Part shown: positions 18,536 through 28,314 of the stretch, in pieces
Position numbering within the stretch: the first letter of the stretch is position 1
How the letters are laid out: each line of letters opens with the position of its first letter
Assembly: GCF_011806525.1 (NCBI RefSeq)
Contig: NZ_JAAVKI010000008.1
Location: 1-64,000, forward strand
Direction of reading: 5' to 3'
Origin: Thalassospira sp. HF15
Lineage (GTDB): Bacteria; Pseudomonadota; Alphaproteobacteria; Rhodospirillales; Thalassospiraceae
DNA length: 64,000 nt
Notes under the pieces: model-generated
Seen by the model: only the letters and a program-made list of their open reading frames with translations
Told to the model about the DNA's origin: nothing
Databases searched by the model: none
Made by a program: the position numbers and the translations under genes

Positions 18536-20893
18536 ATGATGGATGATCCCTTCGAAATTGATGAATTCGCCGCCAGTCCCGAAATGCGTCTGGCCGATGC
18601 AGCACCCCCGGCATATCTTGAGAATCTCAATGCCGAGCAGCGCGATGCTGTGGAATCCCTTGATGGACCTTTGCTGGTTCTGGCTGGGGCCGGAACCGGG
18701 AAAACGCGGGTTCTGACCACGCGTCTGGCGCATCTTCTGGAAACCAAGTCGCAGACAGAACGGCTACATCCGCAACAAATCCTTGCCGTGACCTTTACCA
18801 ACCGTGCGGCAAAGGAAATGCAGGAACGTGTCGCACAGGCGCTAGGGCGCCCGGTTGAAGGATGGTGGCTGGGAACCTTCCATTCGCTTTCTGCCCGCTT
18901 GTTGCGCCGTCATGCCGATCTCATTGGGTTGCAGTCAAATTTCACCATCCTTGATAGCGATGATCAGATTCGCCTGCTTAAGCAGATCATGGATGCCGAA
19001 CAGATTGATCCGAAAAAATGGCCGGCCAAGCAGCTGATGGGGATCATTCAGCGCTGGAAAGATAAAGGCCTGACGCCTGAACGGGTCAATGAAAGTGTCG
19101 AGTTCGCCAATGGCGGGGCCAAGCATCTTTACAAGATTTATCAGGAACGGCTGAAGGTTCTGAATGCCTGCGACTTCGGTGATCTGTTGCTGCATTGCCT
19201 GACCCTGTTCCAGCAGCACCCGGAAGTCCTGAAACAGTATCAAAATACCTTCCGCTATATTCTGGTTGATGAGTATCAGGATACCAACGTCGCGCAGTAT
19301 CTTTGGTTGCGCGCGATGGCGATGGTCCATCGCAATATTTGCTGTGTTGGTGACGATGATCAGGCGATTTATAGCTGGCGCGGGGCCGAGGTCGGCAACA
19401 TCCTGCGTTTTGAATCTGATTTTCCCGGTGCCAAGGTTGTACGCCTTGAACAGAATTATCGTTCTACCCCGCATATTCTGGCGGCTGCGTCCAAGCTGAT
19501 CACGTTCAATGACGGTCGTTTGGGCAAGCAACTCTGGACCGAAATGGATACCGGTGAAAAGGTCTTTGTCAAAGGTGTCTGGGATGGCGAGGCCGAAGCA
19601 CGCCTGATTGGCGAAGACATCGAAGACCTGCAACGCAAGGGTGTTGGCGCATCGCAGATTGCCATTCTTGTGCGTGCCGGTTTCCAGACCCGTGAGTTTG
19701 AAGAACGGCTGATCACACTTGGCATTCCCTATCGTGTTGTCGGTGGCCCGCGCTTTTATGAGCGTCAGGAAATCCGTGATGCGCTGGCCTATATCCGACT
19801 TGTTGCCCAGCCTGAAGACAGTCTGGCCTTTGAGCGGATTGTCAATGTGCCCAAGCGCGGTGTTGGCAAGGCAACGCTTCAGACGTTGCATCAATATTCG
19901 CGCGATCAGGCGATCTCGCTTCCGGCGGCCGCGCGCGATCTGATTGATACTGAAGAACTCAAGCCCAAGATGCGCCAAAGCATCGGTGGGCTTCTGGGGG
20001 ATTTCAAACGCTGGCGCGAAATGCTGGCCAATAGCAGCCATGTCGAGGTGGTCGAAACCGTCCTTGATGAAAGCGGCTATACCGACATGTGGCGGACATC
20101 CAAGGAAATTGATGCGCCGGGCCGTCTTGAAAACCTGAAAGAACTTGTCTCCGCGATTGGCGAGTTTGAAAACCTGACCAGCTTCCTTGAACACGTGTCG
20201 CTGGTGATGGAAAACGCGCAGAACGATCATGAGGAAAAAGTCACGATCATGACCCTGCATGCGGCCAAGGGGCTTGAGTTTGACTATGTCTTCTTGCCCG
20301 GCTGGGAAGAGGGCGTGTTTCCCCATCAGCGCGCCATGGATGAAAGCGGGGTCAAGGGGCTTGAGGAAGAGCGTCGTCTGGCCTATGTCGGCATTACCCG
20401 GGCGCGCAAGCGTGCGACCATCTGTTATGCAGCTAACCGGCGCATCTATAACCAGTGGCAATCGGCCCTGCCATCGCGCTTTGTCGATGAGTTGCCCGAT
20501 GAGCATATCGAACGCAGCAGCGATACGGGGCTTGGCGGCCATGGTGGCAACCATTCGCCGGGGGCATGGGGTGCCGATGACTGGATGAAAATGCCAAGTT
20601 GGGCCAGTGACGGTGCACCGGACCGCAACAAGACATTGGGGGCCGGGGATCGCAAATTTGCCTCAAGCGGTTGGCAGGATCGCGTGCGCAAGAACGTCAT
20701 TGATGTGAAGCCCGATGGCGAAGTCAGTTACTCCACCAGTTCGAAATCATCGAAATACAAGGTGGGCGATACGGTGCGTCATCGGAAGTTCGGATCGGGA
20801 ACGGTGCGTGCGGTGGATGGCAACAAGCTGGAAATCCATTTCGAAACTGTCGGCACCAAGAAAGTGGTCGACAGCTTCATTCTGCCGGGGTAA
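18536..20893 (+). CDS. uvrD: UvrD/PcrA-type DNA helicase II
   Basis: This 785-residue superfamily 1A 3'-5' helicase acts in nucleotide excision repair and removes obstacles ahead of replication. Motifs: Q-motif LNAEQRDAV, Walker A GAGTGKT (residues 51-57), TFTNRAAKEM, Walker B VDEYQDTN, GDDDQAIYSWRGA, LEQNYRS, and MTLHAAKGLEFDYVFLPGWEEG. The C-terminal Tudor-like fold KVGDTVRHRKFGSGTV is the PcrA RNA-polymerase interaction region. The length is normal. No LexA-type box was seen in the 129-bp leader. It probably starts at ATG 18536, with tandem ATG 18539. The gene for the PrmA-like methyltransferase follows 75 bp later. Confidence 0.94.
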   Translation: MMDDPFEIDEFAASPEMRLADAAPPAYLENLNAEQRDAVESLDGPLLVLAGAGTGKTRVLTTRLAHLLETKSQTERLHPQQILAVTFTNRAAKEMQERVAQALGRPVEGWWLGTFHSLSARLLRRHADLIGLQSNFTILDSDDQIRLLKQIMDAEQIDPKKWPAKQLMGIIQRWKDKGLTPERVNESVEFANGGAKHLYKIYQERLKVLNACDFGDLLLHCLTLFQQHPEVLKQYQNTFRYILVDEYQDTNVAQYLWLRAMAMVHRNICCVGDDDQAIYSWRGAEVGNILRFESDFPGAKVVRLEQNYRSTPHILAAASKLITFNDGRLGKQLWTEMDTGEKVFVKGVWDGEAEARLIGEDIEDLQRKGVGASQIAILVRAGFQTREFEERLITLGIPYRVVGGPRFYERQEIRDALAYIRLVAQPEDSLAFERIVNVPKRGVGKATLQTLHQYSRDQAISLPAAARDLIDTEELKPKMRQSIGGLLGDFKRWREMLANSSHVEVVETVLDESGYTDMWRTSKEIDAPGRLENLKELVSAIGEFENLTSFLEHVSLVMENAQNDHEEKVTIMTLHAAKGLEFDYVFLPGWEEGVFPHQRAMDESGVKGLEEERRLAYVGITRARKRATICYAANRRIYNQWQSALPSRFVDELPDEHIERSSDTGLGGHGGNHSPGAWGADDWMKMPSWASDGAPDRNKTLGAGDRKFASSGWQDRVRKNVIDVKPDGEVSYSTSSKSSKYKVGDTVRHRKFGSGTVRAVDGNKLEIHFETVGTKKVVDSFILPG

Positions 20894-20968
20894 GCCCCAG
20901 CCAACCGTTTCGGATGACCGATTTAACCGGGCAGAGCGTATCCGCCGCCCACACTAGTGAGAAGCGAT

Positions 20969-21850
20969 ATGACCGAACCCGTCCTTTGCTATAACTTCAA
21001 GTTCGAAGTTGATGGCGCCTATGCGCAAGTATTTGCCGATGCATTGTTTGATTACTGTGATGCGCTTTCGCATTTCGAACGTGATGGTGATCCATCCGCA
21101 CCATGGCGGGTTGAAGGTTTTTCCGGCGAAATGTTTGACAAGGGTGCGGTGGAAACCGCGGTTTCGATCATGGCATCTGCGGTGGGCATTGAAACGCCAA
21201 CCGTGACTTTTGGCACCTATGAGCCAAAAGACTGGGTTGGTGAAAACCTGCGTAGCTTTAAGCCGATCTCCGTCGGGCGCTTTTTCGTGCATGGCTCTCA
21301 CTGGGACGAGGATCTCCCGGTCGCTAAAACCGCGTTGCAGGTTGATGCCGGTTTGGCATTCGGGTCAGGTGAACATCAGACCACCAAAGGCTGTCTGGCG
21401 GCAATCGACTGGTTGGCAAAACGTGGCCCGCGCTACAATGCCCTTGATATGGGGTGTGGGTCGGGCATTCTGGGTATGGCATGTGCCAAAACCTGGCGTT
21501 GCCCGGTAATGATGGCTGATATTGATGCTGCATCTGTGCGGGTCGCACGCGAAAATGCCAAAACCAACAAGGTCGCCGATCTCGTTACCGCCATTAATTC
21601 AAATGGTTTTCAGGATTCACGCATTGCCGATGGCGGTTATTACGACATTGTTTGCGCCAACATCCTAGCCCGACCACTGCGCGGGATGGCACATGATTTG
21701 ACCAATACACTTTCGGAAGGCGGTGTGGTGATCCTGTCGGGGCTTCTGGCGCATCAGGAACAGTTTGTTCTTTCTGCCTATCGTGAAGTCGGTTTGTCTC
21801 TGGTTAACCGTTTCAAGGTCGAAAACTGGACGACACTGGTCGTTGGCTAA
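20969..21850 (+). CDS. prmA: ribosomal protein L11 methyltransferase-like protein (PrmA)
   Basis: This 293-residue class I SAM-dependent methyltransferase matches PrmA, which trimethylates ribosomal protein L11. The central motif DAGLAFGSGEHQTTKGCL and SAM motif I ALDMGCGSGILGMA are diagnostic. VCANILARPLRGMA is the catalytic NxL-type region. The N-terminal L11-recognition domain is shorter and less conserved than in enterobacteria. I chose ATG 20969 (MTEPVLCYNF) over GTG 20957 because GTGAGAAG, which would include the GTG, is its ribosome site. The gene ends with a good terminator and probably shares a transcript with uvrD. Confidence 0.9.
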   Translation: MTEPVLCYNFKFEVDGAYAQVFADALFDYCDALSHFERDGDPSAPWRVEGFSGEMFDKGAVETAVSIMASAVGIETPTVTFGTYEPKDWVGENLRSFKPISVGRFFVHGSHWDEDLPVAKTALQVDAGLAFGSGEHQTTKGCLAAIDWLAKRGPRYNALDMGCGSGILGMACAKTWRCPVMMADIDAASVRVARENAKTNKVADLVTAINSNGFQDSRIADGGYYDIVCANILARPLRGMAHDLTNTLSEGGVVILSGLLAHQEQFVLSAYREVGLSLVNRFKVENWTTLVVG

Positions 21851-21881
21851 CGCATAGCAATTTAAAATCAAACGATTTTCG

Positions 21882-21917
21882 CGGCTGCCCTTCGAGTATG
21901 ACGGGCAGCCGTTTTTT
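21882..21917 (+). terminator. prmA terminator
   Basis: A 9-bp stem (21882-21890 with 21903-21911) is followed by six T residues, 31 bp past the prmA stop. Confidence 0.9.
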
Positions 21918-21931
21918 GTTGTGAATTCCGA

Positions 21932-22231
21932 TCAATATCGGTTCAGAACGCATTCTGCTCCTTCTGCCTTGTCGCATTCGATTCGCGCTGTGATTCGGAT
22001 ATAGGGATCCGATGCACAGCGAAAGCAGAACTTCCCGCTCCGTTTGCAATCAAGGGTTTCCTCCGAAATTTCCAAGAGATACCAAGGGATGAACCCGTCT
22101 GGCAGCTTGAAATCCTCTCCGCCATCTTTTGCGTATATTGCAATATACAATACCAACGGATAGGTTTGTTCTATTCGCTGGTAGTATCTCGTAGCAAATA
22201 GGGGGGAGACGGATTGAGCGAGCTTGAACAC
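21932..22231 (-). CDS. possible small Cys-containing hypothetical protein
   Basis: A minus-strand frame of up to 99 codons ends at 21932. The last 65 residues look protein-like (KLPDGFIPWYLLEISEETL, then CKRSGKFCFRC and further Cys). I do not recognise it. The starts are poor: GTG 22231 lies inside the opposing regulator gene, TTG near 22161 has no ribosome site, and a 16-bp palindrome lies within the frame. It may be non-coding. Confidence 0.28.
   Translation of the reverse strand: MFKLAQSVSPLFATRYYQRIEQTYPLVLYIAIYAKDGGEDFKLPDGFIPWYLLEISEETLDCKRSGKFCFRCASDPYIRITARIECDKAEGAECVLNRY
22133..22148. promoter_or_regulatory. 16-bp perfect palindrome, candidate operator
   Basis: GTATATTGCAATATAC is a perfect dyad 66 bp before the TTG start of the response-regulator gene. 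This position suits a repressor or activator site for the regulator/kinase operon. The binding protein is unknown. Confidence 0.45.
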
Positions 22232-23299
22232 CGCATTCTCGTTGTTGATGACGAGCCGCCTATTCGAAAACTGCTGGCGCGTATTCTTGAGCGAGCCGGA
22301 TTTGATGTGGTGACCGCATCTGACGGAATTGAGGCACTCGAAAAAGTAAGAATGGATGCATCTCTGCGACTAGTGGTGTCCGATCTGCGTATGCCAAATT
22401 GTGGTGGGCTTGAATTCGTCAAACGGGCGATCAATGAATACAAGCGGGACTTCGAGTTCATTCTTTTGACCGGAGATGGCGACAAGTCCGATGCGGTTAC
22501 GGCATTGCGTCTCGGTGTGCGCGAATTCTTGGACAAACCGATCGAACGGGCTGATCTTGAACGTGCTGCTTTGGATGCGCAGGCGCGATTGCTTGCGCGT
22601 GATCAGGAGGTTGAGCGGGTTCGCAAGCTTGAACTTGAAAATATCAGCCAGTCAAAGACCCTTGATGACATCACCCGCAAGCTGGGCGGTGCCGAACAGG
22701 AAATGATCGACCGCCTGAGCCTGATTTCGCAGTACAGGGATATTGAAACTGCCGAGCATTGCGTGCGTGTCGGCTTGTACTCGCAATTGCTGGCCGATAT
22801 GGCTGGATTGGATCAGGATGTTCAGCGCACGATCCGACTGGCCGGTATTCTTCATGACATCGGCAAGGTGGGGGTGCCCGATGAAGTGCTCCTTAAAAAC
22901 GGCAAGCTGACCGACGAAGAATTCAAAATCATGCAGCGCCATACCGAAATCGGTTTTGCCATGCTGAACGCCTCGGACAATCCGGTTCTGGAACAGGCCG
23001 CAACGATTGCCCGCTATCATCATGAACATTGGGAAGGGTCGGGATATTGTGCAGGACTTTCTGGTTCTGACATCCCGATCATCGCGCGAATTGTCTCGTT
23101 GGCTGATGTCTATGACGCGCTACGCAGTGCGCGACGCTACAAGCCATCCTACGAACACCTTGAGGCCGTCGAAATCATTGCCAAAGGTGATGATCGTACA
23201 TCCCCCGAGATGTTTGACCCCATGCTTCTGGGGCTTTTTGTCGAAAATCACAGCCGCTTTGAAAGCATCTATAACAGTATGCCCGACCAGTTGGTCTGA
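22214..23299 (+). CDS. response regulator with HD-GYP output domain (RpfG-like)
   Basis: This is a 361-residue protein. The receiver domain (about 8-125) has the acidic pair in VVDDEPP, phospho-acceptor Asp in VVSDLRMP, and K in FLDKPI. A short coiled linker leads to an HD-GYP phosphodiesterase domain (about 175-350) with H214-D215 in GILHDIGK, HTEIGFAML, HHEHWEGSGYCAGL and IVSLADVYDAL. HD-GYP enzymes hydrolyse cyclic di-GMP. The signature tripeptide is GYC (277-279) instead of GYP, and WEG replaces WDG, so activity is likely but not certain. It starts with TTG 22214 after GGGGGGAGAC. The hybrid kinase gene follows 19 bp downstream and is the probable partner. Confidence 0.9.
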   Translation: MSELEHRILVVDDEPPIRKLLARILERAGFDVVTASDGIEALEKVRMDASLRLVVSDLRMPNCGGLEFVKRAINEYKRDFEFILLTGDGDKSDAVTALRLGVREFLDKPIERADLERAALDAQARLLARDQEVERVRKLELENISQSKTLDDITRKLGGAEQEMIDRLSLISQYRDIETAEHCVRVGLYSQLLADMAGLDQDVQRTIRLAGILHDIGKVGVPDEVLLKNGKLTDEEFKIMQRHTEIGFAMLNASDNPVLEQAATIARYHHEHWEGSGYCAGLSGSDIPIIARIVSLADVYDALRSARRYKPSYEHLEAVEIIAKGDDRTSPEMFDPMLLGLFVENHSRFESIYNSMPDQLV

Positions 23300-23318
23300 C
23301 AAGGGAACCAGAAAGCCG

Positions 23319-26300
23319 ATGCCCCAGAGACTAAACGCCATTTTGGGTCAGACCAAAAACCGCACTGCGGATTTTATGCTTCTTGTCATGTCGGTCGGGG
23401 GGCTTCCTGCAGTTGTTGCGTCCATGTTGCGTGAAGCAAGTCAGCGTTCGATGGTGATCGAGGCCCTTCATCTTGTGGTGTTTGTCGGGGTTTTCGTCTG
23501 CCTTTTGATGCGCAAGCGTATCAAAACCGAAACCAAGTCACTTGTGATCATGGCGGCAATGACGAGCATGTCGTTGCTATATATCGTCAAATTCTCTCCC
23601 GCCAGCGGTATGGCGATGATGATTGTTGCAACCGTGCTTGTCGCACTGCTTTGGTCGCTGAGGATTACGGTGCGATACGCAGCGTTCTGTTTCCTGGCGA
23701 TCATTGGCGTCGGGCTGGTACGGGTCTTTGAACTTGATGGTGGCCTGATCACCGATAGCGGGACGGTCCCCCATACCTTACCTGTCTGGGGATCTGTTCT
23801 TTTCGGATACACTTGGATGACTGCATCCATTGTTGTCGGTATCGTCTGGATGCGACAGGCACTTCTGCAGATGAGTGTCGATCAACTGCGTTCGCAGAAC
23901 GAACTGATGTCGGGCAAAAAGTTCCTCGAGCAAATCCGCGAGAGCGCGTCGGAAGTTGCCAATCATTTTTCATCCCTTGATCGCATTGAAAATGCCTCCT
24001 TCCGACCGACACTTAAACGTTTTGCGCATCTGATGAATTGCGAGCGAACGAGCCTTTGGCTGCAGAAAGAAGATGGCGATGTCGAATGCGTTGGCTTGTT
24101 TGATGCCAATAACCCTGATGCCAAGCATGATGGCATGCTTCTGAAACGAGCCGAATTGCCGCGATATTTCTCAGCCCTTGAGACAGGGCAGATTCTGGAC
24201 GCGGATAACGCTGTAGAAGATCCACGCACCTCAGAGCTGAAAGATTCCTATCTTATTCCGATGAATATCAAGGCGATCCTTGATGTTTCGCTGATCTCGG
24301 CGGCGGGTCGCATGGGAATTCTGTGTTTTGAGTCTGTCGGACGTACCAGATCCTGGCGTCCTGATGAGATCGTCTTTGCCCATATGGCAGGTGGCTTGTT
24401 GGCAGCAGCGGCAGGCATGAAAAACGTCATGGAAGCCAATGACGAACTTAGTTTCTCTCGCCGCCGCTTTGAGGCGGTCGCCAATTACACGTATGGCTGG
24501 GAAAGCTGGATCGCACCGGATGGCAAACTGATTTGGGTAAATCCCGGAATTGAACGTGTTCTGGGATACACGGTCGATGAATGTATGGCGCTTGACGACT
24601 ATCCGCTGTCCTTGGTTTCAGCAGAGGATCGCGATCGGGTTCGCCACTATATCAATGAGGGGCTTGATGGTCTTTCCGGTAGTGATCGCGAATTCTATGG
24701 CGTTCACAAGGATGGTCGAAAAGTCGGTATCGATATTTCCTGGCAACCGATTGCTGATTGTGACGGCGGCAACATGGGGGTTCGGATAAGCTGTCGCGAC
24801 ATTACCGAACGCATCAAGCATCGCCATGATCTTGAGGTCGCCAAAGGTGATCTGGAGGCGAACCAAAGGCGTCTTCGAGCACATTTCAACAATGCGAAAA
24901 TCGGTGTGTTTTATTGGACGCCTGATAGAACGATTATTGAGGTCAATGAAACCGCTTGTCAGTTGTTTGGCTATGGCGCAGACGAAATTGTTGGCAAGAA
25001 GCTGGAGCTTTTGATTCCAGAGGAAGATCGCGGGCGACTGAGTACCTTGATCAAGCGGATCATGGAGACGAAAAACAGCGTCAATAATCGGTTCGAGAAT
25101 GTCAAAGCGGATGGGAGTCGTATCATCTGCGAATGGTATGAAAGCCCGATCTTTGATGCCAATGGTAAGCTGGATTGTATCGCCAGTTTCGCATTGGATA
25201 TTACCGAGCGCGAGCGCCATCAGGGTACGCTGGAATCGATTTACCGCGGGATCAAATATCAGGTTGGGACCGGGTTTTTTGAGAATCTGACAAAGGTTCT
25301 GTGCGAAACGCTTGATATGTCCTTTTGCCATATTGCCGAGATCGTCGGCGACAGGGTGAAGTCAGTTGCCTATTACTCTCCCGATAAAGGCCGTGGGGGG
25401 CTTGATTTTGCCTTGGCGGGTTCAGCTGCTGAACGCGTCCTGAAGGAAGGACTTTTTGTCTGCAAGAACAACTTCCAAAGCGTCATGCATGACGTCAGCA
25501 GGGTTACCGATATTGATGTCGTTGGGTATGTCGGCGCAGCCCTTTATGACAGCGACGGAAACCCGATTGGTATTCTGGTGACGGTCTCGGACAAGCCAAT
25601 TGGCGATCCCGATCTGGCGCAGTCAATTGTCGAGGTTTTTGCATCGCGTGCATCTGCCGAACTTCAACGTCTGCAGTCCGACCGCAAACGTGAAAAACTT
25701 GAACAGCAACTTCGTCATTCCCAGCGGATGGAAACAATGGGTGTTCTGGCTGGCGGTATTGCGCATGATTTCAACAATATCCTGCAACCGATCAGTGGAT
25801 ATGCAGAGTTACTCTATACAGATCTGCCTGAAGATTCTCCGCTGCGTGATGATGTTATGGAAATTCGTCAGGGCGCGGATCGTGCACGGGACCTTGTACG
25901 CCAAATCCTTGCGTTCAGCAGGAATTCAGAAACAGAAAGGTCCCCGATTGATGTCGGCTCCATGATCACGGGAACTGTTCGTTTCGCCCGTGGTTCTCTG
26001 CCATCGAGTGTTTCGATCAGTGTTGAACTGGGTGATGAAACAATGACGGTGATGGGCAACGCTACGCAGCTTGACCAGTGCCTAATGAACCTGATCACCA
26101 ACGCCTATCATGCTGTTGGCGATCAGGGGGAAATCCGTGTCAAGGCCAGCCGTTTCGAGGTCACCGAAGATAGTCTGGAAATGCATCCTCTGTTGGCATC
26201 GGGGCGCTATATTCAGATCAGTGTCGTGGATAACGGGGTTGGCATGGAGCCGGAAACGGCCAAGAAGATCTTTGACCCGTTCTTTACCACCAAGGAACCT

Positions 26301-26918
26301 GGCAAGGGTACGGGCCTTGGTTTGTCGACCGTGCACGGAATTGTGGCGGGTCACAAAGGTGAAGTTTCTGTCTATAGCCGGTTGGGACAGGGCACGCGCT
26401 TTTCCATCCTGTTGCCAGAACATGATCGCGAAGTCATCGATGAGACACGCGATGCCCGCAGCCTGTTGGCAAGTGCTGGCGGGCACCTTGCTGTCGTTGA
26501 TGATGAGGAAAAGAACCTTAAGCTATGTGCCCGCATGCTGGAGCGTATCGGGTATTCCGTCGAAACCTTTAACGACGCTGCCAAGGCGCTTGAGGCACTT
26601 ACCGCACGAGGTGCGAATTTTGACGGTCTTCTGACCGATCAGACAATGCCCGGCATGACCGGTCAGAAATTGACCGAGAAACTTCGCGAAGCTGGCAACA
26701 ACATCCCCGTCGTCGTCATGACCGGTTATGCCTCGGACGAGGCGACGGCGTCTTTCAAGGCACTTGGTGTTTCGCGTATTCTATCCAAGCCGCTCGACAT
26801 CATGGAGTTGCATGATGGCTTGGCCGCTGTGTTCAATGAGGACAACGAAGCCGGGAAGTTGGCAACCGACCCTGCAGAGTTGTCAGATGCTGATATCGAC
26901 GCCAAACCGGTTGAGTAA
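23319..26918 (+). CDS. hybrid sensor histidine kinase (membrane, GAF-PAS-PAS-GAF-HisKA-HATPase-REC)
   Basis: This is a 1199-residue membrane-bound sensor. Six or so hydrophobic segments lie at about 20-190. A GAF-like domain follows (about 215-360), then two PAS domains (each ending in DITERIK or DITERER), a second GAF-like domain (about 645-790), the HisKA H-box [11 protein letters not shown] with His816, N-box [12 protein letters not shown]1 VVDNGVGM, F-box [12 protein letters not shown]2 [11 protein letters not shown], and a C-terminal receiver with Asp1107 in LLTDQTMPG. The start ATG 23319 follows AAGGGAACCAGAAAG. The open frame extends upstream inside the regulator gene, but that part is not family-like. 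It is probably co-transcribed with the HD-GYP regulator. The signal is unknown. Confidence 0.9.
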   Translation: MPQRLNAILGQTKNRTADFMLLVMSVGGLPAVVASMLREASQRSMVIEALHLVVFVGVFVCLLMRKRIKTETKSLVIMAAMTSMSLLYIVKFSPASGMAMMIVATVLVALLWSLRITVRYAAFCFLAIIGVGLVRVFELDGGLITDSGTVPHTLPVWGSVLFGYTWMTASIVVGIVWMRQALLQMSVDQLRSQNELMSGKKFLEQIRESASEVANHFSSLDRIENASFRPTLKRFAHLMNCERTSLWLQKEDGDVECVGLFDANNPDAKHDGMLLKRAELPRYFSALETGQILDADNAVEDPRTSELKDSYLIPMNIKAILDVSLISAAGRMGILCFESVGRTRSWRPDEIVFAHMAGGLLAAAAGMKNVMEANDELSFSRRRFEAVANYTYGWESWIAPDGKLIWVNPGIERVLGYTVDECMALDDYPLSLVSAEDRDRVRHYINEGLDGLSGSDREFYGVHKDGRKVGIDISWQPIADCDGGNMGVRISCRDITERIKHRHDLEVAKGDLEANQRRLRAHFNNAKIGVFYWTPDRTIIEVNETACQLFGYGADEIVGKKLELLIPEEDRGRLSTLIKRIMETKNSVNNRFENVKADGSRIICEWYESPIFDANGKLDCIASFALDITERERHQGTLESIYRGIKYQVGTGFFENLTKVLCETLDMSFCHIAEIVGDRVKSVAYYSPDKGRGGLDFALAGSAAERVLKEGLFVCKNNFQSVMHDVSRVTDIDVVGYVGAALYDSDGNPIGILVTVSDKPIGDPDLAQSIVEVFASRASAELQRLQSDRKREKLEQQLRHSQRMETMGVLAGGIAHDFNNILQPISGYAELLYTDLPEDSPLRDDVMEIRQGADRARDLVRQILAFSRNSETERSPIDVGSMITGTVRFARGSLPSSVSISVELGDETMTVMGNATQLDQCLMNLITNAYHAVGDQGEIRVKASRFEVTEDSLEMHPLLASGRYIQISVVDNGVGMEPETAKKIFDPFFTTKEPGKGTGLGLSTVHGIVAGHKGEVSVYSRLGQGTRFSILLPEHDREVIDETRDARSLLASAGGHLAVVDDEEKNLKLCARMLERIGYSVETFNDAAKALEALTARGANFDGLLTDQTMPGMTGQKLTEKLREAGNNIPVVVMTGYASDEATASFKALGVSRILSKPLDIMELHDGLAAVFNEDNEAGKLATDPAELSDADIDAKPVE

Positions 26919-26935
26919 CCAACAGCGAAGATCCC

Positions 26936-27673
26936 TTATCGTCCGCCTGACACGTCGAGGATGCTGCCTGTAACGTAGGACGCGTCAGAGGAAATAAGCC
27001 AGAAGATGCTTTTGGCGACTTCTTCTGGGGCACCGGTGCGTCCCAGTGGGCACATTGGGCCCAGTTCAGTAATCCGTTCGGGGCGACCGTTGTTGGCATG
27101 AATGGCGGTTTCGATAATGCCCGGGCGCACGGCGTTGACGCGAATGCCCTTTGGGCCGAGTTCCTTGGCAAGACCAACCGTCAAAGTATCCATCGCGCCC
27201 TTTGAACCAGCATAATCAATATATTCATCTGGCGATCCAAGCTTTGCAGCCACGGATGAAACATTAACGATCGCCGTACCGGAATGGAGGGTTCGCGCAG
27301 CTTCACGTGCGACCAGATAGGCACCAAGCACGTTGGTATCAAATACGTCCTTCATGCGTTCAATATCCATATCGGCAAGTGTGCTTTGCGGGGCAACGAT
27401 ACCAGCATTGTTGACGACACCCTCAATCCCACCGAACCGCTCGCGTGCGGCCGCAAACAAGGCAATGACATCGCCCTCGTCGCGGACATCGCATTTGCGG
27501 GCCATAGCGTTACCAGTTAATCCGGTCCGTTCACACATCGCACAGGTTTCGGCGGCGCTGTCCTGATTGCCGACAAAACTCAGCGCAACATTCCAGCCCT
27601 TGGATGCGAACAAGACGGCGGTTGCCCGTCCGATGCCACGCGATCCACCGGTAATCAGAACTGTCTTGGCCAT
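26936..27673 (-). CDS. short-chain dehydrogenase/reductase (FabG-like SDR)
   Basis: This 245-residue classical SDR has the NAD(P)-binding motif TGGSRGIGRAT at the N-terminus, NNAGIV, the catalytic Ser in VNVSSVAAKLG, and YAGSKGA for the YxxxK pair. It oxidises or reduces an alcohol/ketone group on an unknown substrate. ATG 27673 (MAKTVLITGG) is chosen over the open frame from 27736 because GGAG lies just before it and the family starts here. It is convergent with the kinase gene with only 17 bp between stops and no clear terminator. Confidence 0.88.
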   Translation of the reverse strand: MAKTVLITGGSRGIGRATAVLFASKGWNVALSFVGNQDSAAETCAMCERTGLTGNAMARKCDVRDEGDVIALFAAARERFGGIEGVVNNAGIVAPQSTLADMDIERMKDVFDTNVLGAYLVAREAARTLHSGTAIVNVSSVAAKLGSPDEYIDYAGSKGAMDTLTVGLAKELGPKGIRVNAVRPGIIETAIHANNGRPERITELGPMCPLGRTGAPEEVAKSIFWLISSDASYVTGSILDVSGGR

Positions 27674-27734
27674 TTCCACTCCGCATCTCGATTTATTGTT
27701 TGGGGCACTATGACGCGCAAGGTCGGGACCGGTC

Positions 27735-27774
27735 AAAAAGAAACGGCCCTGCTGTGGAGAAGCAGGGCCGTTTC
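27735..27774 (-). terminator. terminator after the 63-residue gene
   Basis: A 14-bp perfect stem (27740-27753 with 27761-27774) is followed by five T residues on the minus strand. It lies between the small gene and the SDR gene, so the two are transcribed separately. Confidence 0.88.
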
Positions 27775-27867
27775 AGAGGGAAAAAGACAAAAATGCCGCA
27801 AGGATCATGAACCGTGATCCTGCGCGTCGTCATTTGATGTCAGACCAACCCGGGCGGGATTGATCCG

Positions 27868-28059
27868 TTATTCCTTATCCTTGGCATCTTGCGGACGGCT
27901 TGTAACCCGGTCCGCAATGTCGTCTGCCAAATGGGCAGGGCCTGTATCAAGACCGAGCGCAGCTTTTTGACCCAGGGTCAGGCGCTCAAGGCCGTCATAG
28001 GCCGTCTGGCGACGACGAGATTGTATGACGCTCAAGGCAGTAATAGGAAAACGGATCAC
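27868..28059 (-). CDS. small basic protein, DUF1127-like (weak)
   Basis: This is a 63-residue protein starting with GTG 28059. The segment IQSRRRQTAYDGLERLTLGQKAALGLD loosely resembles DUF1127-type small proteins (basic stretch, then a helix ending in GL), but this is not a firm assignment. An out-of-frame ATG at 28064-28066 sits nearer the GGAG and opens only a 23-codon frame. The strong terminator downstream supports a real transcript. Confidence 0.5.
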   Translation of the reverse strand: MIRFPITALSVIQSRRRQTAYDGLERLTLGQKAALGLDTGPAHLADDIADRVTSRPQDAKDKE

Positions 28060-28314
28060 CGTTCATGGTCTCCAGCAAATTGACGTCCCGACGGGCCATC
28101 TTTTTGTCACGGACCTGTAATACGTTAAGCTTTGACTAATGTGCATTGCGAACCTTGCAACGCATTCATTCGCGCTATGCATGCACTGGTATTTCCGGAG
28201 TCAAAAATGGCGTAGCATGCCGATGTGATGTTTGACGCTTGCGCGATGTCGGCACTAACCCTTACATAAGTCATAGCGCCCGCCCGATGCCCCACACGAA
28301 TTAAGAGGACCTTC

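Larger units (their letters stand above)
21851..22213. other. intergenic region ahead of the HD-GYP regulator
   Basis: This 363-bp gap holds the prmA terminator, a possible small minus-strand reading frame (21932-22141 or longer) and a perfect 16-bp palindrome at 22133-22148, each listed separately. Confidence 0.6.

Noticed and set aside
18935..20554. 539-codon minus-strand frame
   Set aside because: It lies fully within the helicase gene on the other strand, which has all SF1 motifs. Long antisense frames are common at this GC.
23007..23318. upstream extension of the hybrid kinase
   Set aside because: It overlaps the HD-GYP gene in another frame. ATG 23319 has a ribosome site and begins the membrane domain.
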